A DNA stretch of 64,000 bases from positions 59,023 to 123,022 of the forward strand of contig QANZ01011811.1 in assembly GCA_003254925.1 (NCBI GenBank). Direction: 5' to 3'. The position numbers and the translations under genes were made by a program. The notes beneath the pieces were generated by a model. It had not been told where the DNA came from, searched no databases, and worked only from the letters and a program-made list of their open reading frames with translations. Origin of the DNA: Chamaecrista fasciculata. Its lineage: Eukaryota; Streptophyta; Magnoliopsida; Fabales; Fabaceae. Of the stretch, positions 11,937 through 24,200 are shown piece by piece. How positions within the stretch are numbered: the stretch's first letter is position 1; every line of letters begins with the position of its first letter.

Positions 11937-13721
11937 ATGGTGGCCGGAGAGTTCGGCGGTGCGTGGAGAGAATTCCCAAGCTTCTGCCACCGTGTCATCA
12001 CGGGACGGTGGTTCATGGTGTTCGCGTCTCTACTAATCATGTCAGTTTCCGGCGCCACCTACATGTTCGGTCTCTACTCAAACGACATAAAAACATCCTT
12101 AGGCTACGACCAGAGCACCCTCAACCTCCTTAGCTTCTTCAAAGACTTAGGTGCCAATGTCGGAGTTCTCTCCGGTTTAATCAACGAGATCACTCCACCT
12201 TGGGTCGTCCTCTCCATTGGAGCCATCATGAACCTCTTCGGCTACTTAATGATCTGGCTCTCCGTTACTAACCGCATCCCAAAACCCCACGTGTGGCAAA
12301 TGTGTATCTACATCTGCATTGGCGCCAATTCTCAGTCTTTCGCTAACACCGGCGCTTTAGTCACGTGCGTTAAAAACTTCCCCGGAAGTCGTGGCAGCGT
12401 TTTGGGTCTTCTTAAAGGTTACGTTGGTCTTAGTGGCGCGATTCTCACTCAGCTTTATCACGCTTTCTATGGTGACGATTCTAAGTCTCTGATTCTTCTT
12501 ATTGGTTGGCTTCCTGCTGCTATTTCCTTCTTTTTCCTCCCTACCATTCGAATTCTGAACTCAATCAGACAGCCTAAAGAAATCAGAGTGTTCTACCATC
12601 TACTTTACATCTCTCTGGGGCTAGCTGGATTTCTTATGGTGTTAATCATCGTACAGAACAAGCTTCGATTTGTGAGGATCGAGTATGTGGTCGACGCCCT
12701 CATTGTTCTGTTCTTGCTCGTTCTTCCTCTGGCTGTTGTTTTCAGAGAGGAATTGTATATCTTGAGGCACAGAAATAATCATAACAAAGAATCAACCCAG
12801 TTGAAAATAGTCACCACCACTCCAACAATCGAAGACAAAGATTCTTCTTCTTCTTCAAGTTCTTGTACAAGCAATGTTTTCAATCCACCAAACAGGGGAG
12901 ACGACTATACCATTCTACAAGCTCTGTTCAGCATCGACATGTGGATTCTATTCATCGCGACGACATTCGGAGTAGGAGGAACACTGACAGCCATCGACAA
13001 CCTCGGACAAATAGGAACTTCCTTAGGGTACCCAAGTCGAAGCACCACCACGTTCGTTTCATTAGTGAGCATATGGAACTACCTAGGACGCGTGGTGTCA
13101 GGTTTCGTCTCTGAAATCTTCTTGACCAAATACAAAATCCCTCGTCCTATAATGCTGACGCTGGTCATGCTTCTCTCATGTATCGGCCATCTCTTAATCG
13201 CGTTCGGAGTCCCAAACTCTCTGTATTTTTCGTCGGTGATCATTGGGTTCTGTTTCGGAGCACAGTGGCCGTTGATGTTCGCCATTATATCGGAGATCTT
13301 CGGGCTTAAATACTACTCCACGTTGTACAATTTAGGAGCCGTGGCTAGCCCTGTGGGTGCTTACATTCTTAACGTTAAGGTGACAGGTCAGCTTTACGAC
13401 AGAGAGGCTTTGAAGCAATTGGAAGCGAAAGGGCTAACCAGAAAGGCAGGGCAAGACTTGAGTTGTGTGGGAGTCCAGTGTTATAAAAAGGCTTTTCTCA
13501 TAATCGCGGCTTCCACCATGATTGGGTGTTTTGTGTCATTTATTTTGGTGATTCGGACTAGAAACTTCTACAAAGGTGATATATACAGCAAGTTCAGAGT
13601 CGAATCATCATCATCCTCATCATCGCACACTCAGATGCCCGTGCTGCCTACTACTACTACTACTGCTGCTGCTGTTACAGAGGAATCTGATAAAATTAAT
13701 AAAACAAACTCCAGTGGTTAA
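11937..13721 (+). CDS. NFD4/nodulin-like major facilitator protein
   Basis: One uninterrupted exon of 594 residues. The N-terminal half is the nodulin-like domain: RWFMVFASLLIMSVSGATYM, FGLYSNDIKTSLGYDQSTLN, FFKDLGANVGVLSGLI and GSRGSVLGLLKGYVGLSGAI. After a Ser-rich loop (near residues 300-315) comes a second MFS half with LQALFSIDMWILF, TAIDNLGQIGTSLGYP, SIWNYLGRVVSGFVSE and FGAQWPLMFAIISEIFGLKY, about twelve membrane spans in all. The cytosolic tail is low-complexity (Ser, Thr and Ala runs). Relatives are named after NUCLEAR FUSION DEFECTIVE 4; their substrates are mostly unknown. The start is the first in-frame ATG, in an AT-rich leader context. Confidence 0.92.
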   Translation: MVAGEFGGAWREFPSFCHRVITGRWFMVFASLLIMSVSGATYMFGLYSNDIKTSLGYDQSTLNLLSFFKDLGANVGVLSGLINEITPPWVVLSIGAIMNLFGYLMIWLSVTNRIPKPHVWQMCIYICIGANSQSFANTGALVTCVKNFPGSRGSVLGLLKGYVGLSGAILTQLYHAFYGDDSKSLILLIGWLPAAISFFFLPTIRILNSIRQPKEIRVFYHLLYISLGLAGFLMVLIIVQNKLRFVRIEYVVDALIVLFLLVLPLAVVFREELYILRHRNNHNKESTQLKIVTTTPTIEDKDSSSSSSSCTSNVFNPPNRGDDYTILQALFSIDMWILFIATTFGVGGTLTAIDNLGQIGTSLGYPSRSTTTFVSLVSIWNYLGRVVSGFVSEIFLTKYKIPRPIMLTLVMLLSCIGHLLIAFGVPNSLYFSSVIIGFCFGAQWPLMFAIISEIFGLKYYSTLYNLGAVASPVGAYILNVKVTGQLYDREALKQLEAKGLTRKAGQDLSCVGVQCYKKAFLIIAASTMIGCFVSFILVIRTRNFYKGDIYSKFRVESSSSSSSHTQMPVLPTTTTTAAAVTEESDKINKTNSSG

Positions 13722-16700
13722 TTTAATTAATTAGGACGACTATATATATATATAGTCATGTCGTCACATAAATTAAATTTGATACTGTAACATCACAAAT
13801 TGTTAGTAGATCACCAGGTGATATTTGTAAAGCATATTTATTATGGATGTCCGAATGTATTCTCTCTCATTGTTTTAGAGATCTTTTTTTATTCTAAAAA
13901 ATATGTGATGTTTAAGTCTTTTTATCTCATTTTTCTCTTCATTTCAAGTGAGCTAAATGAGAGAGAGAGAGAGAACCGGAGGGCTAGTGTTTAATAGATA
14001 GTTTGAGCATCAAATTATGGCATTAAGTAAAATCAGACTCAACTCTCTTCCTGCCTGCCTCTATTACTCTGTTTTCATTCTTGACTACAGTACAGTAATA
14101 TTCATGAGAAAATGACCTTTTTCTTTTTCTTTTTGGTTGTTCATCAAGTCGTTGAATCATCAAAACTAGCTAATAACAGAATAATTATATTTATCAAATT
14201 GGTTGGCACTTGAATCAAGTCCATGTTGTTAATGAGAAATGAATTATACTTATAATAGAGGTAATGTTTGGTGGTTGGGTACGGTGTATCCGTCGCTTTT
14301 AATAATTAATAATGAAATCATTTTAGTATAAAGAATTGAATGCCCATCTTGCTTGTTTCTGCAACTTATTGTACGACACTGATTGTCTCCTTCCTTCCTT
14401 GTTGGGCTAACAGACACACAGCTGCTCCCAATAAATGAGAAAATCAAACGCAATTTAATTTCCCGCGGGGATTTGTCCTTGAAACAAAAAGTGCATGCTT
14501 TAGACACAACATATATAATTGTTAACAATCAAGTTAATAATGTGGAAATTACTCTAAATTTATAAACTGTCATCGGTTCTGTCCTGTGTATCCAATTGAA
14601 TTCCATCCAGGGACGATGCTGCTAGGACAGTATATATAACTAAATTTATCAACCCCCCTGGCCTTAGAATAATTTACTAACATTTCATTAGCTTCTCACA
14701 CATAACATGCAGAAACATTTTTTTTCTTTTTGGGGGTCAGCCCAGTCTCCCAACTTTGTTATGACTAATTCGAATTCAATCTGTATCATGCATTTGATTG
14801 GGATACGAAAATCTCTCAACAAAAATAGTTACATTTACAAAATCTTGAAATTAAAATCTTGTTGATATATATTGAGAATATGGGCTAGCGGCTACCTATA
14901 TGTACTTTCAATGTTGAATTTCAAGAAAAAGAAAAGAATATAAATATAACGTGGCCAGTTATATATATTATGCATATGAGGTGTAATTTAGGCGTAAGGC
15001 TGAGAATAGAAATGATGATGATGATGACAGGATTAGGAGGCAAATTAATATGGGTGTTGACTGTTGATGTTGATGAGTTAGGATTGTGAGAGTGTCTCAG
15101 TGTGTGTTAATTTAATTTGGTCTAATTCCAAACGAATGATATATCACTTGGGCATTTTGAGACCAAGTAAACCACAAACTGCCAGAAAGAGCCCACTAAG
15201 TCACTAACACACTTATAACTGGCATGGGTGTGCACAAGCATGATATGGTGTTCGTCCTGTCTTTACCACGTCGTCTCCATCCATATCATATGCATGACTC
15301 ACGTCATTTTATAGCCTGCTATATATGTATATATATATAGATATATATATATATATATCTGGTCTCCTTTATTTTATTTATCTTCCATCATATATATATC
15401 CATATCTTATCATCAATCAATTATCAATGAATCAAAAGAGGTTGCATTCAAATCTCATTCCACTTCCTTTACTCACCTTCACGCCTTCATATATATGTAA
15501 ACACAATTATTTGTACGTTTCGCATGCATTAAAAAAAAAAAGTAGTGGCCTTGAAGACGACGACGGTATATTGTGAGAGAGACAGAGCTTGTTGGGATTA
15601 GCCATCGAAAACAAACGTATACAAACAAAAATAGAAATAGCAATATATATTAACAAGGAATATAATATAATTAGATGGAGTTGCTTAAGTAATCTTTCTT
15701 TCTTTCTTTCCCTTTTCAATCATTGACATAGTTTTGAGTCTTAGTGTTGTTAGAAACGTCTTTATCAAGAGAATTTTTCTTTTGTTATGATTTGACCTCT
15801 CAATTTGAATGAAAATTCACCTTTGCTTTTAGAAACACAGAAAAAAGATTTAGAGAAAAAGGGGGACGCTGTGGCCGTGTGGCTGCATTATTGATCAGAT
15901 TAGATAGGTGAAATAAATTCAAAATTTGTAGAACCACATACACGTTGAACACTTAACCATGATATGACAGGCACGGAGTCTCAATTTTTCATAGAACTGA
16001 TAGAAGGCATTACTTTCAATTCATTCTCATTCAGCTTGATTGCTTGTTTTGGCGACCCACTTTTCACATTCCCTCCCAACCTCTAAACCCACTCTTTTAT
16101 GTGTAATTGTTGTGTTCCGTAATCATCTTCAATTCCCCCATATATATGATATATATCTATCTATATCCATATCTTAATATTCTCATCTCCCTTTACCATC
16201 TTAATTCATCCACAATATACTAATTCTTCAATGCTCTTAACTGCCACACTCAAATAATCATAACCATTCCACTTTCTGTGAACTATATTTATTAAAAACC
16301 TAAAGGTAGTTCCACAGGAATCTACTTGAGTATATATATATGTATATCCTCAAACCTATCAAATTGTTTTGAAACCTAATATTAATACAAATACAATGGA
16401 GAGCAGATCCTTCTTTTGCCTAACGCCACACAGGCCACAGCTATTAAGAGAATCTTCCTTACTTTGGGGAAATTTGGCCATTCTGGTGTAGTGCGCCTTA
16501 TTATTCCATACTTCAATTGAAAGAGTACATAATATTAATTTACCTACCGACTTAATTAGCGAACCCTATTAATTATTTCTTTATGTATTCGTTTGTCAAA
16601 TTTAAAAAAGCAACAGTTTTTTATATTAAAGAGTGGATAAATGGATGGGATAACCGAATAATGATCAACTCAGTGTCTAATTATGCATCGATATGACTGT

Positions 16701-16852
16701 CTATATCTTATATTATATGGCTCCATCCCTTTCTGGTTGTCCACATTTTAAAATTATAGTACAAAATTAATAATAAGAGGAAAATTATTATTTGATCCCT
16801 TCTTTTTTATTGAGTTAACGATTTAGTCCCTCATTTATTTTACATACATATT
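13722..16852. other. AT-rich intergenic region with microsatellites
   Basis: About 3.1 kb without a supportable gene. Visible items are TA repeats (13741-13754 and about 15320-15360), a (GA)n tract near 13959-13973, a GAT repeat near 15014-15026 and a TTTC repeat near 15695-15712. Open frames here are short and low-complexity. Confidence 0.5.
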
Positions 16853-16892
16853 TGCGTGCCCTAACGTAAAGCCCCTGATCTATATATATATA

Positions 16893-17192
16893 CTAGGGGC
16901 TTGGCGTGCCCTAACGGGCACGCCAATATACATGTAACGTCTGAATTGATTTAAAATTGAAGATTATATTAAGTTTTTATATTGATAAAATAGTAAGTTT
17001 GGGACCAATTTGAAAAATTATACAAATATGTAAGACTCATTTAAAATAAATAAAATATTTAGGACCAATTTGAAATTACCTTATATGGGAGAGTGAGTGG
17101 GGAGAGAGAGTGGTATTTTTTTTCTTTTTTAATTTTTTAATTCACTATTTTTGACCAACCATAAGGGGTGGAGCCATATAATATAGTATAGA
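16893..17192 (-). mobile_element. Complete non-autonomous Helitron, 300 bp
   Basis: Read on the minus strand, it starts TCTATACTATATTATATGG (typical of plant Helitron 5' ends) after a host A (17193). It ends CTAG (16896-16893) before a host T (16892). Just inside the 3' end is a perfect hairpin, GGCGTGCCC / GGGCACGCC with loop GTTA, about 10 bases before CTAG. It carries no Rep/helicase coding sequence. Confidence 0.85.
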
Positions 17193-17843
17193 TATTTGGA
17201 GAGTGTGATTTAAACTAAATGAATAGCGTACAACGAATTTATCAAATATTGCTTAGCCGAACATGTAATCCGTGTATACAGTATATTGTAATCTCCTTTG
17301 GCTTTTCAGTTTTCTCTTTGGTAATATATTACTTTTTTGCGACGAAAAAGAAGAGATTATATATCCTACAAGATCGTGACTAATGTTGTTAATATAAAAT
17401 TCAAATCATAAATGACATAAAACCAACACACTACTTCAGAGTAGCTATCGGAAAATTCACATCTGAAACATTAGAGATAATTAAAAAAATATTCGAAGAT
17501 CAAAGTAATTATACTAAGAGACAACGCCTCTAAATCAAATTTTAGAGTTTAATCACCATACGTCTTAAATTTTTGGAGAAGCACTCACAATTAAACATTT
17601 TGTGACATCTAGGTCTCGTTGTTTACACTTTTGGAGGATCGAAAACGCATCACATCACAATAAAGAATAAACTTTGTGTTCGGGGCAGTGTTGCCCTCAT
17701 TACATTTATAGTTGTGAACTAACTTGGGCCAGACAAAATATTTTTCAGAAAGAAATATATATTCAAGTGAGATCCAAGCCCATCTATTTATAGGCCCTTA
17801 TTAAGGCATGAGCCCACAATACAATAAAATGAAACGAAGACAA
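17193..17843. other. Intergenic sequence before the assembly gap
   Basis: AT-rich, with no supportable gene or repeat boundary. Confidence 0.4.
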
Positions 17844-18170
17844 NNNNNNNNNNNNNNNNNNNNNNNNNNNNNNNNNNNNNNNNNNNNNNNNNNNNNNNNN
17901 NNNNNNNNNNNNNNNNNNNNNNNNNNNNNNNNNNNNNNNNNNNNNNNNNNNNNNNNNNNNNNNNNNNNNNNNNNNNNNNNNNNNNNNNNNNNNNNNNNNN
18001 NNNNNNNNNNNNNNNNNNNNNNNNNNNNNNNNNNNNNNNNNNNNNNNNNNNNNNNNNNNNNNNNNNNNNNNNNNNNNNNNNNNNNNNNNNNNNNNNNNNN
18101 NNNNNNNNNNNNNNNNNNNNNNNNNNNNNNNNNNNNNNNNNNNNNNNNNNNNNNNNNNNNNNNNNNNNNN
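17844..18170. other. Assembly gap (327 N)
   Basis: A run of N between two repeat-rich stretches; nothing can be said about its content. Frames drawn through it are artefacts. Confidence 0.99.
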
Positions 18171-18295
18171 CAAATTTTTAATTCTTCGCGTACTTACAAA
18201 TGTGAGTTTTAAGAGTGGAAATGCCACTATGAGATTTACTTCAATAACTTACAACATGTAGAAGATAAGAGAATTAATTAATAATATCTTTACGA

Positions 18296-18326
<31 letters not shown>

Positions 18327-18328
<2 letters not shown>

Positions 18329-19409
18329 TTGGTCTCTCAGTTATGTTTAGTGTTCTAAATTAGTCTCCCAGTTATGCAAAATTTGATAAAGTTGGTCCCT
18401 TTAACAGTTTCCATCCATTTTTCTGTTAAAAAAAAAAAAGATAAAATTGATCTTTAACTCCTAAAAGTTTAAATTTTGTGATTAAGGGCCTTTTTCTCTA
18501 TAACAAAACTAAAATGTAAGAAAGAAGAAATACATGAGGATTGTAGGTTATTTTACAAAAAAAAAAAACACAACCTCTCTCTCAACACACTCGAATTCGA
18601 CGGCGACACCCACAATATCGCCGCCGCCGTTGCTCTCGACGACGATAAGCTCGAAAACGTCGTGACCGTTGCCGTTGCTGTTACTACTGCTATTCACCCA
18701 ACCAAACACGTCCCAATAGAACTCCACTTCAATCCCATCGATGCAGATTCTCTCGTTCCCTTTGAATTTCCAGGCCAGCATTTTCACGATCAAGCTAATT
18801 TCACCATCCACTTTCACTTTAAGCACGCCTTCATCGCATTCGATCTCGATTCCGTGTTTTGACCCTAGAAATTGAGCTTGCGACGAGTAATTCCGGCTTT
18901 CGAACACGTGTTCCCTCCGTAACAGCAGAATCGGGTCCGGCGGTTTTCTTTTCAGATTTAACCTCGAAGAACGTCGAATCAAGTCGTCGAAGAGGTCACC
19001 GAGGAAGAATTCAAGTTTTTCATTGCAGGAAATCACTAGGTAGAATTGGGAATCTGGTTCTGCTAAGCCATGCCCGAAAACTGTTAGAGAGAGAGAGAAA
19101 GAGAGAGAGGGAGAGGGAGAGGGAGAGGGAGAGGGAGAGAGAGAGGTTGTGTATTTTAAAATAAATTAAAACTCTCGTGTATTTTTTATTTCTTATATTT
19201 TGGTTATATATTATAGAGAAAAAAATTCTTAATGTAAAAAATTTAAATCCATTTTATTTTTTTTAATAGAAAAATTGATGAAAATTGTTAGAGGGATTAA
19301 CTCTGTCAAATTTTGCATAATTGGGGGATCAATATGGAACGAAAAATAACTGGGAAATCAATTTGGAACACTGAACATAACTGGGAGACCAAAATAGGAC
19401 TTTTGCCTA
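18327..19409. mobile_element. Long-TIR DNA element carrying a DUF868 gene fragment (Pack-type)
   Basis: The two ends are inverted copies of each other for roughly 200-230 bases. Each begins ttttggtctc(t/c)cagttatg and continues through gcaaaatttga, a Thr/Asn-like A run, ctctataa and an ata(a/c)(g/t)aaa block. The arms differ by scattered substitutions and small indels. Between them lies a captured coding fragment on the minus strand and a GA microsatellite (19084-19145). Long TIRs plus a host gene piece fit a Pack-MULE-like element. The left end runs into a TA repeat, so the exact terminus and target duplication cannot be read. No transposase is present. Confidence 0.75.
18548..19087 (-). pseudogene. 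Captured C-terminal fragment of a DUF868 family gene
   Basis: The frame reads FGHGLAEPDSQFYLVIS, then FFLGDLFDDLI, ILLLRREHVFESRNYSSQAQ, MLAWKFKGNERICIDGIEVE and FYWDVFGWV followed by an Asn/Gly/Ser stretch and NGHDVFEL. These are the successive conserved blocks of plant DUF868 proteins (RREHVFG, WKFRGNERI.VDG, WDVYNW, NGHAVF). The first ~120 residues of the family are missing, and the frame enters mid-domain from the GA-rich tract. There is no ATG at the start of the homology. The frame stays open to 18548, so the capture may be fairly young or by chance undamaged. It lies wholly between the inverted repeats of the surrounding element. Confidence 0.75.
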
Positions 19410-21241
19410 TTTATATATATAGGACCATTAAAAGATTGTTATATCATTTTCATTAATTATTTGTAATAAGTATAAATTTTTAAGAAAACTATACTTTAAA
19501 AACTAATTGTTGAGGTCGGAAAGTTTAAAGTTTTATAAAATATCTTATATTTAGCAACCTTTCAGATTACATCTCTCAGAGCTAGCGTCCTTGACAACTT
19601 CACTCTATAACATATTATTCGGGTCTTGAAATATTGATTGGACCGACTTTTAATGAAAACACCACTATAATGATATATTAGAAGAACCACAGAAAAAAAA
19701 GTTGTTGAGATAAGAAAGCCTACAACTTTATAAGATACCTACACTCAACAATCTTCTTATTTCCTAGTATTCCTTATATTATTATAACTAAAAAATAATC
19801 AGACAATTATAACGGTATTAATGTTGATAGATGTGATCTATTAATAGGTAATAAGAGAGGTGTGAGGTCTAGCTGATCAATGGATTGGGTCTGTTAGTAA
19901 ACTTATTTTGTATTATAAATCAACACACCAATACACAAAACACACAACACACAACTTTGCATACGTTAGATAAGAGCAACAGGTTTGTTGTCATTAAAAG
20001 AAAAAAGTGTTAATTATCATATGTTGCTATAGTTTATTTATAAAAATAATTTAATACGCCCATCCATAGTTAGCTGATTGATTCGTTTTTAAATTCTGAC
20101 TTAATAGTTGATACCTAACGCCATGATAAAATTGGGAGTTAGTAAAACGAAGCTTTGACTCGACTCTGACAATGTGAATATGAATCAGCATTTGGTTTGA
20201 TTATGTCCAATGGCTCTCCTACACTCTTGAATCTTGAGTCTGGATTCACCACTAACGTCTTACCAGATTTGGTTCCATTTTTGCCTTTTAAAACTACATA
20301 TATATAAATATATATTTTTTTATTCTTAAAATTTTAAAATGATTTCGAATTTTTTTGCTTTCCTCTGTCCTTATTTATTTCAAAGAAAATAAATACATAA
20401 AATCAAAATTAATCAGCAAAATCAAGTGAAAACTGATAATCCAAAACATCTCATTTTGCTGAATATGTGGCAGTATACCATAAGGAGAAATATATTAGTT
20501 TTACCAGAACCATCAGGTGGAGCGTACAACTTTATAATGCCACGTGGGACCATGTCATTCCTCATTCTTCACTTATAAGCCACGTATGCATGTACCAACT
20601 ACACTTGTATTCTCACTCTCTGGTTTTTTCCTTCTTTCCCCTTCGCTTTTGTTTTGCCTCTCCTTATCCATCCATTTTTGTTTATTTTTTTTCTTATTAT
20701 TAAGAAAAATAAAATACGATTTTTCTTGATTTTTATTTTTAGTCATTTTATGCTGTGTAAAGGCACTCGGAGGTATAGATAAAAAAAAGCAAACAAGAAA
20801 TACAGAATTTACCACAAAAAAGCGAGTCTGTAAATTGGAATGGATAATCATAGTCCTTTCTCGTATTTACCTCTCTAATTCTCTATCTTCTTTAATTATC
20901 CCACCACTTTCGTCACTCCCCAATCCATCTCTCTTTCTCTCTCTCTCGCTCTGTGCCTGCCATCGATTCTATCTTCGACGGGTTGATCGCCGGAACGCGA
21001 TTCCGACCGATCATCTGGCCAGTAGCATTCCGGTGATTCGACTTGAATGATTGGCCATTTTGACCCCTAGTTTGTCAATTTGGGAGCCTTCGGAACAGGC
21101 CATAACATATATTATATATATTGTTTTTTCTTGGTTGGGTTCCGCCTCTCGTTTCCAGATCCGGTGCCGTTTGAGTTCTGCTTCTGAATTTGTTGTTCCC
21201 AAGCTGAAGAACCTAGGGTTAGGGTTTGTTGCATTGAAAAG
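19410..21241. other. Intergenic region and leader of the PP2A B' gene
   Basis: No gene in 19410-20460. An imperfect repeat (gttgaggtcggaaag... at about 19508 and gttgttgagataagaaag... at about 19702) suggests an old local duplication. From about 20860 the sequence becomes C/T-rich with a CT repeat (about 20930-20960), typical of a leader. A short upstream frame, MIGHFDP, starts at 21047. Confidence 0.45.
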
Positions 21242-24200
21242 ATGTTTAAGAAAATCATGAAGGGCGGGGGCAAAAAGCCCTCCAAGTCTGATTCTGACCC
21301 ATCGACGTTTGGGAACGGTCCCGCCGGGAACCGAACTCCGGCGTCCGGCAACAATGGCTCGAAGGTCGGTGTAGCCACATTGGGCCCTAATTGTGGTGGC
21401 CCTCCGCCTGCAGGTGCCATGGAACCCCTCCCAATGTTCCGCGATGTGCCAGTTTCGGAGAGGCAGGTATTGTTCCTTCGGAAATTGATGGTTTGCTGTT
21501 ACGTCTTGGATTTCACGGACACCTTGAAGTCTGCTCGAGAAAAGGAAATCAAGCGCCAGTCACTCATGGAATTGGTTGAATTTATACAATCCGGGTGTGG
21601 AAAGATGACGGAAAATTGTCAGGAAGAAATGATTAAAATGATATCAGTAAATATATTCCGGTGCTTGCCTCCAGCTCCCCACGAAAATACAGGACAAGAG
21701 GTGAACGATCCAGAAGAGGAAGAGCCTTGTTTGGACCCAGCATGGCCTCATTTGCAACTTGTGTACGAGCTGCTTTTGAGATACGTGGTGTCGTCCGATA
21801 CTGATACAAAGGTTGCCAAGCGATATATTGATCATTCTTTTGTGTTGAAATTACTTGATTTGTTTGATTCTGAGGACCCTCGGGAACGAGAATATTTGAA
21901 AACCATCCTACATCGTATTTACGGAAAATTCATGGTTCACCGGCCGTTTATTAGGAAGGCAATTAATAACATTTTTTACCGCTTTATTTATGAGACTGAG
22001 AGGCATAGCGGTATTGCAGAGCTTCTGGAGATTCTCGGGAGTATAATTAATGGCTTTGCGCTGCCCATGAAAGAGGAGCACAAGTTGTTTCTCGTTCGAG
22101 CACTTATACCTCTACATAAACCAAAGTCTGTTTCTATATATCATCAGCAGTTGACATATTGCATCACTCAGTTTGTTGAAAAGGATTACAAGCTGGCTGA
22201 TACAGTAATTCGGGGTTTATTGAAGTACTGGCCTCTGACCAATTGCCAGAAGGAAGTTCTCTTCCTTGGAGAACTCGAGGAAGTGCTGGAAGCGACTCAA
22301 GCTGCAGAATTTCAACGCTGCATGGTTCCCCTTTTTAGACAGATTGCTCGCTGTCTCAATAGTTCTCATTTTCAGGTTTGTGGAAAATCTTGTTATAATG
22401 GTATTGGCTATTGGCTTTATGTTTTTAAATGCTATGCTGCTTGTTAACTGCTTCCCTTTATTTGATTTGGCTTCAGGGTAGTGTTTGATACGCGTCTAAA
22501 CCTCCCTTAGTTAATGGCTAAATTGTAAGAAACCACCCTGAATCTAAGGTGAAAGGTCATGTGTAAGAAGCTTCCCTAATATTCTAACTTTGACACATTA
22601 ACCCTTGAACTTCAATTTCTGTGCGCAAACCTTCTGTACAATTAATAAAACTAATGGATTATGCCTGGTGAATAACTATTTTGTCGGTCAAATTAGTGTG
22701 GACCCATTAGTTAGTGATATTGGGGATTGGGAGGTTAACTCATGTGATGGTAAAGTGATTGTTGATCAGGCATAGTCTGTTAGTTTTTCTGACTATTAGA
22801 TGATATTGGCTATTGGGAGGTTAACACATTAACCCTTCGCATAACATTGGTATCTATCAATTAGGAAAATGCCCTATATCTATTAAACTTAAATTGCCGT
22901 CAGATTCCACAGAATTTAGGGGCATGTCTAAATGCAAGTTTGAAACATACCATCTCAAACAGTCCAAATTTTCTCCCCTGGCCAAACAATAGGCGGGTTG
23001 TCTATGGTTCAAATTACTTTATGAGAGAATGATAATTGGCCAAATGATATGGGAGCTATCTAATGTTGTTCCTATGAAGAATTTGATATTTCAAAGGGCA
23101 AGGGATACTCTTGTCTTGCTTGGGGATGGAGGTAGTTTAAACTTTAAATTTAAGTAATAAATGGGTCAGATCACATGATAGCATCTGATATTTAGCTTAA
23201 ATTTAAACATTAAAGTGACAAGGTAATGCAAAAATGGGCATGTATCGTGTTTCTGCCTTTTTGACTTCATTTTGTGCTTAGTTTTCTCAAATCTTGGCAT
23301 GATCTTCATATGACATCAGATGGTTGCTAACTTAACCACCCTCGAACGCTGCTACAAAAACCTAATTTGTTGATATTTTGATCTGTTCAGCAGTGTTTTA
23401 AAAATTTGTTTTTCTCTCCTGCATTTGTCCCCCCTGTCTTAGAATTGACCCCAATAATCAAGCCATCAAGGCTTATTCTTGAGGGTCTGGTAAGGAAGAG
23501 GACGGTTTGAATTCTAGAGTGGTCTCAGGGAGATTTCTAGGTCTCAAACAGCTAGTGTGTTTTACTATTTTCTGTATTTAGTCTCTGTCTTCTCTGTAAA
23601 GACAATTTGGCTGTACTGGTGGTTTTCCTCTGTCTTGCTATTTTAGTTCCATCAAATTTGGTTTTTCATTCATTATAGAGCAGTTACTTGGGTCCCATAA
23701 ACCGATTCAAGTTAGTTCTTTTATGTTGGTTGACTACAGAAACATTATATTTGGCCAATTGCAAATTCCCCCTAATTCAACAAGGTGAATTTCAATGTGC
23801 CATGTACCATCCAAATCAAGGTTGTGTTTAATGGTTTGATAATTAAATGCTAGTCACATGACTGGTGAGCTGAATAGAAGAAGAGTTGAAAAAAACAATA
23901 TCCCTTGACGGCCTTTTGCTTCACCAATACATCATCATGGACGGCCTTTTGTTTCTTGCTTATAGAAAAATGAAAATTCCTTTTCTTTTCTCTTGTTGGA
24001 AAGTACTTGGAGCATATAAGAGCCTGCTTTTTTATTTCTAATAATATTGCTTTTGTAGCTGGATTTTGTTAATATGAGTATCTGCAAATGCCTTGATTGT
24101 TTTCTTTGCAGAATTTTCTTGATATTATGTTGATTTCTTCATCATTTTATCAATGAGGACACAATTATAATCCTACAGAAACCACTTAGGGTTTTCTGAT

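Noticed and set aside
15310..15360. TA-rich palindromic stretch as a functional hairpin
   Set aside because: Simple (TA)n microsatellite; many similar tracts occur in this window.
17784..18227. Open frames across the N gap on both strands
   Set aside because: They consist almost wholly of unknown bases and only appear open because N codons are not stops.
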